Positions 1 to 12,600 of a DNA stretch of 64,000 bases are shown piece after piece (the stretch's first letter is position 1; every line of letters starts with the position of its first letter). The DNA comes from Taenia hydatigena. Its lineage: Eukaryota > Platyhelminthes > Cestoda > Cyclophyllidea > Taeniidae. The translations under genes were made by a program, and so were the position numbers. The DNA lies in assembly GCA_036345935.2 (NCBI GenBank), contig JADWOT020000009.1, positions 3,491,381 through 3,555,380 on the forward strand, read 5' to 3'. The notes under the pieces are model-generated. The model worked only from the letters and a program-made list of their open reading frames with translations, was not told the origin of the DNA and made no database searches.

Positions 1-3000
1 CATTTGGAAGTTATCTCAAGAGTTTCCGCGTCATTTGATAATTTCGTCGCCGCTGGAAACACGAAAGCAATCGAGGAGCTATTTCGAATATTTCCTATCA
101 TACGGGAACATGAATTGGGCCTTGAAAAGTATGGGAAATATCTTGCCACGAAGATTGGTGAAAAAGTGAAGGCTCAATTTTCGGTCGTTGCCTCCACACA
201 GTCATTTGAAAAACCAAATGTGCATGTTGACTTATTGACCTATCTACTTGAGCTCGTTGCCCAGGCTATCCAAGTGAATGAGCCTGTAATTCATGATAGT
301 TACGGTACGAGGAACGTGCGTCTTGGGTTAGGATTTATTGTGTCAATGTTCTTGTTATTTCTCACTCTTTTTCAGGGGGTGAACGCTTGTTGAAGTTCAT
401 TTGCATGATTCAGAACCAATGTGACCACCATGCCGAACGCATATTTATGGACTTCAAGGAGAAACGTGATCTGTCAGTGATTTTGCAACGCGCTCGGCAT
501 GAACTTCTTTCTAACAACCGCTCTTCCACTTTCGCGTCTTCTGGCACTGGTCAAAATAGGCCAAGTTCACTGTGGGATTACTGCTTGTTCACTGAACCAT
601 TGATTTCTGATTTAGTTTTATTCAACGCAAGAATCGAGCTCTATCTTAACTTCCTTCGGCGGAGATTGTTGGTGAATAATGGGGAAAATATTCTTTAGTC
701 TCTGATGTATATTGTTACAAATCTTTGGAATTGATTTCGTTAAGATCACATTTCCTTCCTTTACGTTAGTGCCCTTCAGGTAATGAAAGCGGAATGCTGT
801 TAACTGAAGTACTTTCATTCGTTTTTTCAACTTTGAGAAGTGGCTGTAACATCTGTCGCCTGTGAACGGCTCATATTTGCATTGGTGATGCGTGTCATTA
901 ACCTCTGTTTTGTGCGTTTTAGACGGACACATCGCAGAAGGACGAAAAGGAACATGAAAGATGTGGGTTTGATCGGAACATTAGAATTATTTTCCCAAAA
1001 AATGCTGATCATAGTCTTGGAAATCCTGTGTGCTTTCTAATGCTATTCGCTCGAAATAAAGCTATAATGGCTTCGGTTACTTGCTTCAGAATGTTTTGGA
1101 ACTAAGCAGCTCGTTGATATTTCTTTTAATGCTTGGTTGAAATTACTAATTCATATTCTTGCTGATCAAATGTAGCTATTAGAAACATTTATTTTGTGTG
1201 CACACCGTAATCAAATGCTGGAAATCGCAAAGTAAGATGATAAGACTGAAAGCGTATTTCAATCTCTAGGCTTTTTGTGGCACATTTTAAGGCTACGCTT
1301 ACTCTTTGGTGATTTCTTGCTCGGGTGTAATAATTCACTTTGTGAACGACAGTTTTTTGTTCAAGAACGTTCTTTTTGCAGCTGCAGAAATTCGGAAATT
1401 TTTTAATCAATGTGGTCTATCTAAAATTTCACAAGAAATCGTTGATGCCTATCTTCCCCTCGAACAACTATTCCTTCGGGAGCTCGTAAACAAGGTAAAA
1501 CGTTTCTATCGTAGTTTTGTGTTGTGCTCCTATTAACGTGAATTGAATGTTAGTATACATGCTATCAGTCCTTAGGAGGTTTTTATTGCACTTTGGTTCT
1601 TCCATGCCTATGGCACTCGTTACTTTTTTGCAGTTGGTTAGATTTTTGTCAGTCATAATTAATTGAAATGCCGTCTTTTCAGGCCATAACGATGGATGAG
1701 TTGGATGAATCTACGAGGATCTTCCGTCTTGTTGATGACGTATTTTTCGTAGTGAAGAAGTGTCTTAGGTGTGCATTCTTTCTCCTTGTTGTGTCGATTC
1801 CAAACTGAGGCACAGGTGTCTTGTTTCTCCCACTGTTGTGAGGAGTCATCGATTTCTTCATAAATGTTAAATGAGAGGGTCTGGTTATTAATAACCGTTG
1901 CTCCTCTTCATATTTCATAAATCATGATCGTGCTTCTGTCTTGCAGCCGCGCCATATCCTCCGGTTGCGTCGATGCCGTCTGCGCCATGTTTAACCACAC
2001 CAGCGCCGTGCTCTGCGACCAACTGATTGAGGACACGCTCACTCCTCGCACTAAAAGTTGCACCTCCTCCGGGTGGATCAAACAAGCCTACCAACTTGTC
2101 CATAAACGAGCTGGCAGTAAGCTTATTCGCGCTGCTTCTGAGCCAAATGGTTTTTAGTCAAGAGAAATGCTCAATCAAGTTAACACTCCGCCGTTCTTCG
2201 CTATCAGTGTCTCATGACCCCCGTAATCCCATTAAACAGTGGGCTCCCAGAGCTTGCCTTCAATTTTTGTCCTCACTTCGCAATAGGTGACGTATTATGG
2301 AAGAATATCTGGCCATCGTCTCGAAGTTTACAGAGGTGTTTAGTCACTGTCTGGTTCCTGGAGCATTCAGTTCTTATTAATTTCCCGTCAGCTCTCACAC
2401 TTTTCAATGACTGGTACGACAAAAGACATATTTCAAACAATGCAATTCTGCCTTGACCGTCGTTATGTGGTTGTGTGTGTTAGTATTACTGCTCAAACTT
2501 TACATCTGTCTTCCAGAAAACATCACGACATTCTGCTTTCTGCAAAATCAGTCTAGCGGGTGCAAGTTTTGAACTCAAGCAAGTGCTCTGTAGTCGCAAT
2601 TGAACTAGACAGGGATCGCATACAGTTCCTAATAACTTGTTGGTTTGGGTCACCGCAACTGATATTTTGGTGGAAGAATAAGGCTAAGTGGATCAGCCTT
2701 TGCATCACCATTCCGCGACTTCATAATATACTTTCAAACATTTTCGCTACGACTGGCGCTACAAATGGATACGTCCGTCTAGGATACACCCAAATTTTTA
2801 TTCCTTAGTTTTTTTATAGTTGTTGATATCTCGAGGCTAGCTACATCTTACATAAATGTGTGGATACATTGCAAACACAATTCAGCAATGTTTATTGCCG
2901 CACCTTTCATACGTCACTTACCTTAGGTGGTAGCATAGCAACCGGACTGCTGGGGACAGCAAACACAGAGTCCACTTCAAACGGATCCGGGTACACATCT

Positions 3001-5694
3001 GCGGGTAATGCAGTGGACTCCCAAACTCAGTATCTCTATGTCCTAAACTCCCTGGAAGCTTGTATGAACTGTCTAGTCATCCTGCGTGACACACTGGAGA
3101 AGTACATTGAGGAGGTTTTCGGTCTGCGACCCAAATCCGATCTTGGGAAATTGCAGGTGTGCTCCTTGATATTTCTTCATAATCTCGTCGACCGGTGAAC
3201 GGGTAGCTGGTACACGTGGAGGTGATCCACGTCTGTCTTGCTGAGGCATAACTCAATCATATTTGCGTTTTACTGCCGATAGTAATTTCTCTTTTGTTAG
3301 AGGCAGGGCTAAATTCCCACATTTAATTGTGAAGATGTGTTTTATTATCAATCAATTGCAAATTTCGTTTTAGGCCTGTCTGTTAGACTTGATCGAATCG
3401 CTGTCCCGAGCCTTTCAAACCCTGATGGATGGGGGTTTCGATCAACTGCGCAGTGTAATTCGACCCCAAGTGAATTCACTCACTCAATCATTCAATTCAG
3501 TGAAAAGAGACCTATCTGAGGTGAGTTTGCAGTGTAGAGAGATCCGGCTTGTTATTACCAAGTGAGACTACCTTAAAGGTAACCTATGTTTGATCAAACC
3601 TTTGGGATCCCACTTTTTCCCTAGGCAAATTACCGTACAACCTGAATTTGACTGTTTTTTTGTGTTTTAAATGGCGAAGTTTACCGAGGGCTCTCAGATT
3701 AAATTGGGACTTCGGAATTTACCAAATATAAGAACCTATGTAGGACGCATAATTGCTTCTTTTTAACATGTCTGCACTTGTCCTAGCGTTTAATTGATAC
3801 CAGGGTAGCTTCCGTACCAATTTGCCGGTACAGCTAAAACATCCGTTCCAAAGTTGCACGTGTTCGTGGGCGAGTGTGTTTTACTCACCGCTTCCCAAAA
3901 AGATGATTCACCTCTCGTGTAATTTAACAACGGGTTGTACATCAATCAGGCGTTCCACGAATGACATTCGGGGCTGTAGACTGAGAATCGCCATAGTCAG
4001 CATAGCTAATGTCAGAATACTGTCGTCATCCAAATATAGGGATCATTTAAATGACTTGCTGTCCGAAGTTCTACGTAGATAAGCACCGATTGATTTCGCG
4101 CCTTTGTTGGCAAGTCATCTACCGTACGTCGACTGTTACGGGTATTAATAGAACGCATTTGCCACCTACAGCGTGGAGAAACTAAGGTCTAGATTCTACT
4201 TAATGCCTCTTAGGCATCAACCGAAATATATGAACTGCAAAATTTAACTTCTCTTTCAGGAAGAGTTTGAGCAGTATGCAGTTAACGATCCTTGGGTAGA
4301 GTCGCTGATTGTGGGTCTGCAGAACCTCTTGAAGCCATTCCACGTAAGTTTTGTAGGTTACATTTTATCTTGTTTCGTTGTTTCAATTGCACCACATGGG
4401 CAGAGGTGCTTGGGGACCGCGTCATGAAATCGACTAACGTTCAACCAAAATGCCTTGCGGTACGCACTTTAAGGGCGCTGCGATTGCTTCGTTGTTACTA
4501 GTATTTTGGTCCCAACTTTCATCAGACTGCGTGAAATTACAAACTGGTATGAGAGCAGATGATTCGCAGCTCTTCGGAATCAACCCAGTCAACGCAGCGC
4601 CTGTTGACCTTGAATATTGACGGCCAGGACTGTAGCAGTACTATATTAAAGCGCTAAAATAGTTATATGGGCAAGTATTTGTCATTTATGTTCGCAATTC
4701 GATTTTCATCTCACACGATGTAAAAACTTGCGTGAGGTTTTGCAGTTGAGATCCTTCATCTTCCATAAATTTGCATCATTACCTGTCGTTGAGCTTTCAA
4801 CTCCACTATCCCTTGTTCGGCCTATGCAGCCTTGGGAATTTCCCCTTTCAGGCAGCTCTCTCGACAGGAAACTACGAGAAGTTTTTGTTGCTGCTGGTTG
4901 ACGAGATCCTCTTCAGATTGGAACGTTTCGTTCAACAGAAGAGCTATAACAGGGTCAGTTGCGAATCCGTATGCTTAATCGATGATTTTGTAGTGCAAAC
5001 GGTCCTACAATAAAGCGCCTCCTCCTAACTTTGCAGTATGGCGCTTTGCAATTCGAAAAGGAGTTACGGTGCATTTTCAACTTTTTCTCTTCCCTCTCTA
5101 CCTTTCCATGTCGTGAGAAGTTCGCACGCATCCTTCAGATTAGCAAATTACTAAATCTCGAAAAGGTGAGTGTTGCTTGCCCCTTCCCTCCCCTAATTTT
5201 TGGGACCCTGATAAATTCTCGTTCTGCACGAATCATTCCAAGTGGGGCGTGATTTTCCCAAAGCTAAATAGGTACACGCATTCTTGTCTATCAAGAAAGG
5301 CGCAGCATTCTTACTAATTGTATCGTAAGTCATCCAAGTCGTTATTGAACCATCATTGAGTGAAAACCTATTTACGCTTTCTTTGTAGGTGGAGGAAGTG
5401 AGTTACTATGGCGATGCCTCGAACTGGCGCTTGTCAGCAAACGAAATACGACGACTCCTTACGCTAAGGTTGGCTCCCTGTGCTGCCTAGGGTCTTTCCA
5501 CACCAAGCTATTTTTGTGTTTGTACTCGCACACGCCATCAACAAATGACTTGTGTGATTTGTCATTCCCCCACACAAAGTAGGCATCTTCATTTTCCAAA
5601 GGCATGCATTCTAGCAGACTTTGTTGGCATTGCGATTCGTGGTCTTTTTAGGATCGACTTCAATGCTGAAGAAATCAGAAGGCTACATTTGTGA
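1..5694 (+). CDS. COG4: Conserved oligomeric Golgi complex subunit 4, 5'-truncated by window edge
   Basis: COG4 is a lobe A subunit of the COG tethering complex, which captures retrograde vesicles at the Golgi. Thirteen exons join in one open frame: 1-304, 376-671, 923-962, 1382-1494, 1683-1768, 1947-2116, 2927-3156, 3374-3520, 4260-4343, 4852-4953, 5037-5165, 5389-5468, 5652-5694 (stop TGA 5692-5694). The total is 1824 nt, 607 residues. Animal COG4 motifs appear in order: a KIFP-like block (LFRIFPIIREHELGLEKY), a block around VDDVFFVVKKC, NDPWVESLI, and the C-terminus EEIRRLHL, close to the human IKRLRL ending. Vertebrate COG4 is about 785 aa, so roughly the first 160 residues lie left of the window. 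The 40-nt exon 923-962 was placed because it repairs the phase between its neighbours and resembles the EEVKQEHQ segment; its donor is weak. Converges on SLC35C2. Identity is near certain; exact boundaries are inferred. Confidence 0.93.
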
Positions 5695-5879
5695 TCAAAT
5701 CTGGAACCCAGTGCTATGAAACCTGTATTGATCTACACTTTGCCATTACGTAATACTTGTGACGCCAACGATAGCACGACCTTTGTTTTATGATAGTGAA
5801 ACTGCTGTGAAAAAACCAAGTCAATTACTGGAGAGGAAACACCATAACATCAGAATTTTAAAGCTTTTACACCCACGTT

Positions 5880-5885
5880 AATAAA
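5880..5885 (+). promoter_or_regulatory. Probable poly(A) signal of COG4
   Basis: AATAAA lies 186 nt after the COG4 stop codon. It is the first canonical signal downstream on this strand and sits before the convergent SLC35C2 gene, so it probably ends the COG4 transcript. Confidence 0.5.
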
Positions 5886-7002
5886 ACAATTAAGAACGCA
5901 GTCTGAGTAATCACCTAGGCTCTACCTATGTGGCATCAACGTGCGAGCTTGAGTTAGCATAAGACGGATGCAAAGTTGGAATTTTTTAGCGTGATGGGGG
6001 AGGAACAGGCGCTAGGAGCATACAATTCACCAATCCCTGGTGAGAACATCATTAGCATCAAATTTTGAAACATAAAATTCATTGGGCAGGCTGACGGTTC
6101 GACCGCAGTGCGGCTTCCTGGGCACGGGTGTCCTTTGTCTGTTCTGGCAAAGTGCGAGTCGCACGATGGTTGTATCTGCAAGAAAGAGGCGAAAGTTTGC
6201 CTTTATGGACCCACCAGGGGATAGAAAGAGAATCGTGGCCTACATCACTACCACTGCTGAATCAACTAGCTGCCTCCTGAAGGCATTTTTGGTGACCCTT
6301 GTACTTTTTGCACAGTTACACGCAAGTGCTATTTTGCACATCATTGTGCATCCATCACTTTTCATCGATGTGTGGATCTCCCAGTATTGCAAAATGTTCT
6401 GAGAAGAATCGAGTCAGCCTTTCGAAATCAGCATTGGTTGATGTGCTCATTATCAGTCTCGGGAAGATACACCACCACAGCCCCAAGAATGACGACACAC
6501 ATTACTTCCTTGAATAACCCATTCGGGTTTGCGACAAGATTCGACAGGAGGTCATGGGGAAACATGTACCGCAAAAAAATCGATTGCAGACAGAGGGGTC
6601 CCGAATCGTGATTAAGACATATTTCCGTAAAGGCATGAGTAAATCGAAGGGAGTAGAAATTCCACGACGAGTGGAGTCTGTACTTCTAGTGAGATAATAG
6701 GCTCGCCAATGTAACTGCATCAGGTAGTAATTTCTTATGGCCAACTGAGAAGGCGAAGTGGAAAAAGGCCTGTAGGGAAGCAGAAGGGAGGGTGTGACAT
6801 GAAATGCCGCTTAAATTGTAAGCTCAAGCGGGAGGGGTTGTGTTGGTCAGTAGTGATGGGTAACTGTAGAAGTGCTTCAAGCTAGTGGCAGGAAGTGAAA
6901 TAATCAGCCATATTTGGGCACTGTAACTCTTATCAAAAAAGGAAGCATAAAAGACCAAAAGTCGGGCAAATACCGAGCAGTTCAGGAACACCAAAAAAGG
7001 GA
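5886..7002. other. Convergent intergenic stretch between COG4 and SLC35C2
   Basis: About 1.1 kb. Short open frames on both strands (for example minus 5954-6181 and 6502-6744) resemble no family I know and lack matching splice phases. If SLC35C2 uses the strong donor at 7034, its last exon should lie here on the minus strand, but I could not identify it. No clear minus-strand AATAAA was found. Confidence 0.4.
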
Positions 7003-8719
7003 TCAGTAAAACTTCAAAAAGTGGGGTGACTCACGTTTGGAAAATTTTATGGCGACATGCAAACAGATCCCGGCCAAGCATATCACCAATCCGGCAATAT
7101 TCGTGGGGCTGTACTTATCGCCATTGACGGTAGCTGCCAAGTAGAGTGTCACAACTTCCTGCGAAAGGTAAATTTCTGCTAACGTGTTTTTTAAAAAAGC
7201 ACGGTAGATGCCCCACTACAGACGATTGCACTGAATGTCTATTACTTCACGTATGACCGACCACTCGTGAGGCAAGGGACTGAAACAAAGTTGGGTACCT
7301 TGAAGATACCGACAATTGAAAGCGTCAGGCTGGAGGAATTGCATACAACGAGAAATTCGGCAACTTCAAGACCAAAAGCCAAACAGGCCCCAAAAACGAA
7401 GTAGCCCAGGGTTTGACAGATACTGAGGTAGTCGTGAGACCGAAAGAGGAAAGGCGAAGTCAAGAATTCGTCACCTACAAAGAATTTCAACATGTGAACA
7501 CAAAAGGATTATAAAATGCAGGGTTTTCCAGCTCCGGTAGAAATTATAACGCGAAGATGAGATTTATTTTGCCGATACTTTCGGTGGGAAACCAATGGCA
7601 CGAGTAGAGAATTAAGATATTGAGCTGATTGCAATCGTCGTCAGTGCGCCCTCTCGAGGCGCATTTGCAAAGGCCAACATAAAACCATAAACTCGATTTA
7701 ATAATCTCTGAGTGAGTCATCCAAATGCATAGAAGGGCACGCTCACCTTCTAAACCGAAGGCTAGAGGTAGCAAAACCAGAGCCATCCAGGGTTGTGTGT
7801 GATATATAACATCAATGGGATTCGACAGCTCTAAAACGGAATTTAACACATCGAAAAAAAGGACATTAAAATTAACAAAGAAAAACCTCTAAATACTAGC
7901 CCCTGAATTTAGCAGTGGATTAAAAATTTGACCGAGTACGCCGTTGAATATTAATGTGGTGTAAGTGGTGTAAAGTTTTGAAATACTATTTATCTGGTTG
8001 ACGTTAACTTACCATAAACTGATTGCTGTGTTACCTTTTGTGCTGCAGTCCATCGAATTCCGCTTAAAGCGGACGCAATGATTACAAGAGTAAAACCTTT
8101 GAGATCAAATTGAGTTGACTCATATGTAAACATGAAAAGGCCTGTTGAAATTAAAAGGACAATAGCCACAACAGGTATACTCTAACAACAGAATCTAGCT
8201 AAAAAGGCAACTAACCAGTTTTTCCAATTTGAAAACGGTCGCAAAAATAAGTATAAAAATTATTGAAGTTGACTTGGTCATTGTGTACCTACAAATGAGA
8301 CCGTCACAATTAAATCATACAAGGAAATTGTAATAAACTCAAAACTCCAATTTGAGAGGCCTATATCTAGTGCACTTGCAATGCCTTTTAAAAGGTAAGG
8401 CTGAAATACAACAAACCGGTTGGAGAAACTTCTAAAACGTAGTCCCTCCAAGGAAGTTCAACGCTTTTTTTCTTCGTAATACTCCAAATGATCCCTCTCA
8501 TGAACCAGGCAAAAAAAAATTTTAAAAGTAAGTGGGTAAAAGTAATTGATAACGGGTACGGATATGCCTACAAGGGAATTCGTCAAGTGCCTTAGAAAAA
8601 ATGACCTTAATAACATTATTATTAAGAAAAGTTAGCCAGATCGAAAATATAAAAAACATTCCAATGGCAAAGCACACTGTCAACGTTTTTCCACGCATCC
8701 AAATGAACAAACACCGCAT
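7003..8719 (-). CDS. SLC35C2: Nucleotide-sugar transporter family protein SLC35C2
   Basis: Multi-pass Golgi/ER membrane protein of the drug/metabolite transporter superfamily (TPT domain). In vertebrates SLC35C2 is linked to fucosylation and Notch; its substrate is not settled. Minus-strand exons: 8719-8606, 8567-8417, 8384-8321, 8288-8216, 8181-8013, 7830-7747, 7474-7299, 7158-7003. The joined frame is 987 nt, 328 aa (human about 365). Diagnostic blocks in order: FSIWLTFLNNNVIK, ALDIGLSNWSF, YTMTKSTSIIFILIF, TGLFMFTYESTQFDLKGF, LSGIRWT, LSNPIDVIYHTQPWM, FGACLAFGLEVAEF, SSSLTLSIVGIFKEV. Introns 1-4 are only 38, 32, 32 and 34 nt; the later ones are 182, 272 and 140 nt. The start is uncertain: ATG 8719 is preceded by a possible acceptor, so an upstream exon may exist. 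The 3' end is also uncertain. Reading through gives a TGA at 7005-7003, but a perfect GTGAGT donor at 7034 could splice to an unseen last exon. Confidence 0.9.
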
Positions 8720-9621
8720 CCTAGACAGCGAACATGTGACCTTGAGGCATTTGAACACCCGGTAGTGTTACCTATCTAGATTAACACTTTCCTCATCCCC
8801 CGCCTCGTAGACTTTTGCTAATAGTTAACAAATATTATAATTTAAAACACTAATTTTAGTTTTTAGTTGAAGTATACATCAGGATGCTAAAATTACGTGT
8901 TTTGACAGTTTTAGTCCTTTCTATAACCACTTCTTGTTCCTACAAATCAAGCCTTCTCTCCTAACTCATACTTTAGTTCTGCATACACTTTTAACTTGTA
9001 TACTAGCCGGTATACTTTGTTGGCACTTACAAGGCTTGTTTTCCTTGTGAGCAACCATGAATTTTACCCATATTAATAAAAGTATTCATTTAGGATTATT
9101 TTAACGCACACCATTAGCCTTAAGCCACTTCACTATAATAAAAAAATGAATAACTCTTTACTAAGGTGGCTATCTGGGTCAAATTGCTGACACCAGGACC
9201 CATTAGCTTACCTCTTTTCCTAGTATTTTTTTGATTGAATTTGAATTTTGGCTTTGCTTATCCTCTACTGTAATATTCATACAGTTTTCGAGCTTAGCCA
9301 CCCCCACATCGCCTAGTGTTGCTGCTTCTTTACGTACAGTGGTTACCGGTGGGAGCCAACCCGCCGTTAAATGCAAGACGCCATGAGTAAAACATTAAAA
9401 TGTACAGCAAGCTTTTACTATAGCACCCCGGCGGTCCTATTTCAAATAGTAGTCCAGCAATAAAAGGTCGAATAGTTGCATTTCCCGACAGCTTTGCCTA
9501 ATCTCCCGACAGCACCAGCGGTTACCTAGCAGCGCTCTATAATTGCTATAGTTCAGTAAACAAAAGCATGAACTCTAATGGCTCTGCTGAAGCATCTACT
9601 TCATGTAAACAAGTCCTAAAA
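8720..9621. other. Spacer between SLC35C2 and PTB-like gene
   Basis: About 900 nt with no supported coding exon on either strand. It should contain the SLC35C2 promoter and 5' UTR (minus strand) and the end of the PTB-like transcript. It is AT-rich with many stops. No recognisable RNA gene or repeat was seen. Confidence 0.4.
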
Positions 9622-9627
9622 TTTATT
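9622..9627 (-). promoter_or_regulatory. Probable poly(A) signal of the PTB-like gene
   Basis: TTTATT on the plus strand reads AATAAA on the minus strand, about 71 nt past the TAG at 9700-9698. This supports 9698-9868 being a true terminal exon rather than an internal exon read into its intron. Confidence 0.5.
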
Positions 9628-9697
9628 AAATCAGTATTTACAGAAAGTGATGTGCACATGTACGTGTGTACATGTGTCCTTTGATGTGGAAGCTAAA

Positions 9698-12600
9698 CTA
9701 GAGTGGGGTCAGGGCCTTGATAAGATCCTGCTCCTCTTGAGGTGACAGCGGCTGTGCTACAAAGTCCCGACTCGTGTTGTCATCTTGGCGTAACTCTAAG
9801 GACGTTTGCCGCGAGAACTCAATGCGCATGGTTGCCGCGTATAGAGGAAGCACTTGTCCATTCACCGCCTTAGGCAAAACAAGTTTACAAGCAAAGAAGT
9901 AAGGATGGCTTGAAAGAAACCTCATATTTTCCTTTAAAGGATGCATGGTACCTATGTCCGGGATATTGATCTACGACCGTAAAATTTTTGACTTTGCGAA
10001 AGCGTTTAGAGAGCGCAAGTTATGCGCTTCTAAATGCATGGCTTGACCTGCCTTTATTTTACTCTACTGCGCCACTTTTTCAAACCACTTGTACTGTTGA
10101 GATCAACATCGAGTTTACCATCTTCCATTTCCTAACTCAGCCTATTTTGTGACCCCCAATTATCAACAAATTCATTTATGACGCTCGTTCTTTTCACAAG
10201 AGCTACTGAATTTGATTCACTGGAAATAAGTTGCATTTTAAGCTATTTGACTAAGATCCTTCTCTCCCCACTTTGCGATCGGAATCAAACTAATACAAGG
10301 ATATAAAAATCGCTGTAAATTGTTTTTCGCTTTGAACTTGATGCTCCAACAGCACTTACGCACCGTCCTTATTCCCCACTCGGATAAATAATGTGGTAAG
10401 TTGCCTTTTGGCTGACCTTTCAACCAGACGCATCGTCTTGCGTGAATCGGCCGCCTTACAAATGTCAACCCAAAGATAATCTGCTACTCGGACAAAATTA
10501 ATGTTTCCGCTCTGAGACACCCTTTTTGTGGGTTGGCGTAGAAGCAGATTTCCCCTTAAAGTGGATAAATAGATAGAAGATGTATTTTTGAGGAAGTACT
10601 AGGGTGGCATCACAAGACCAGTAAGGGTGAAAATTGTGGAAAAAAATCAAGTAATTGACATTAAGATGCCAACAAAGTCGGTGAAGAAACTGGGCCAACT
10701 ACTACGTGAGTAAGCTTACCTGTGGCGAATTTCCACCTGGCAGCCAGGCATCGAAGGATGTCCGGTACGAACCACAAAGTCTAGCCGAAGCTATGGTGGT
10801 TTGCTTCTACGGAGCATACTACTTTTCCAAGGTGTGCTAATTCATTTTATAGGTACAGTCAAAAGAATGATAGCTGAGATGTCCCTGTGGTTAGTCCGTA
10901 GAGGATACGGCCCAACCTTGCTTGGTAAAACGTTCGTCATCATCTCACCCCATATAAAAATACATAGGCAGCATTCTGGGGCTGTCATGCCAAAGAAATG
11001 GCATTTGAGTTGGAGTTGTCAATTTAACCACAAAGAATCCTCTATTCGTCACTAATTCAATCATCGTCTTCATCAAACTGGAATGCCTTGTGTGGAACAA
11101 CTCCAGGCTCTAGTACCGTGATCAGCATCTACCGTTTATATTTAGTGCCGTTGCTTTCACTCATGGTAAGCAGGAGGCTAGCTCGAGCCTTAACCTTTTC
11201 TGCAAGCCCTCTGAAATGAGCATACTAAAGCAGACAACTGGATGCACCAACTCTATCAATTGGCACGGTGGTAACTACAGGGTCAGCGCATGCATTTCAG
11301 CGCTGGCTTTTTGCATTAATGAATTGTACGCACATAAATAGAAAAGATGGAGAGACTTCTCCCATCATTATGCCTTCGTTTGGCCTCATTTTAAGTGCAT
11401 GGCACACGAAATAACCGTTCCAATTTTGAGGCCGATTTCTGAGTCGCTAATGCTCTCACCTACATCAGCTCACTTTAAATACAGTCAAAGCCTTTCCTCA
11501 TTTGCTTCCCTGTAGGTGTCCTGAGAACGTTTGTGCTGGGAGACCTTTAATTCTTCAAAATTCGAATAATTTGATAAAAAAAAACAGCTTATGTTAGTTG
11601 TAAGCTGACGAGCTGCCAATCCACCGTATCATCAAAAAATGTTATTTTTAAACAGTTCTAAGTATGAAAAAAAGCATAGGAGTTCGTATCTTCTATCAAG
11701 GAACAAAAACAAGAGTATTATTAGCAGTTCTTGATGAAAAGAGCAAAAGGTGGTTGCAGTGATTAAGACTGTAACATACAATCGCTATCAACTTCACATT
11801 TTTGTGACCTATTCGCCTCCAGCATGGAACATTTGTGCCGCCCTGACGCTCCTCCTGTCGCAAACAGCGTCAGGCAAATGGCCGCACCGAACAGTGTCGC
11901 TAGCAAATTGGCGAAGTTCAAAATAATAAAGCAGATACGCGGATTGTTTTTGGTCTGAGAATGATTCCACCTTTTTTTAGTTTCTGAGCAGCAGTTAAAG
12001 TGGTCACCAGAAGTACTGACAAACAGTAAGGCATTGGGATAATGGAATATTTTGGCTACTTTGGTTGATTTGCCTCTGAAACCCTAGCAACGAATGCTTT
12101 CATTTCGTTCCTTGCCCTAATTTCTTCCTAGGACGTAAATATATTGTTATCTGCCTCTAAATTGGGATTCTTTTAAGAATGAACGAGGAGTGAGTGAGGC
12201 AGACTCTATCATAACTCAGACTGCGTTTTACAGCTCAAAAACGGAGGCCGAAAAAGCTCTTCTTGCAAACACAATAAGATATTCTGTATCACTTCCTTTA
12301 CTTAAATTAACATTTGGAACTTTTTTGCATTTAAAGTTGGCCTGACGCGTTGGAAGCTGCGCACTAGTGGTGGGTGCTTCGCCTCCAGCAGAAGTGCTGG
12401 AAAACCGACCAAATGTCAAAGGTGAGGCGAATACGATCAAATGCACTTTACGGAATTTTAGGTAGTAAGCCACCAAATCGGTAACACCTGCTCCGCTTGG
12501 AATGTTGAATGCCGATTGACACAGCGAATTAGACGACCCAAAAATGGGATCAGCAAACCAGTGGACTATTCAGTTTTGCAAACTTTGACCTCAAAATCAT

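Noticed and set aside
6070..6110. GGTTCGACC, like a tRNA T-loop
   Set aside because: No matching acceptor stem, D-arm or anticodon arm could be drawn around it.
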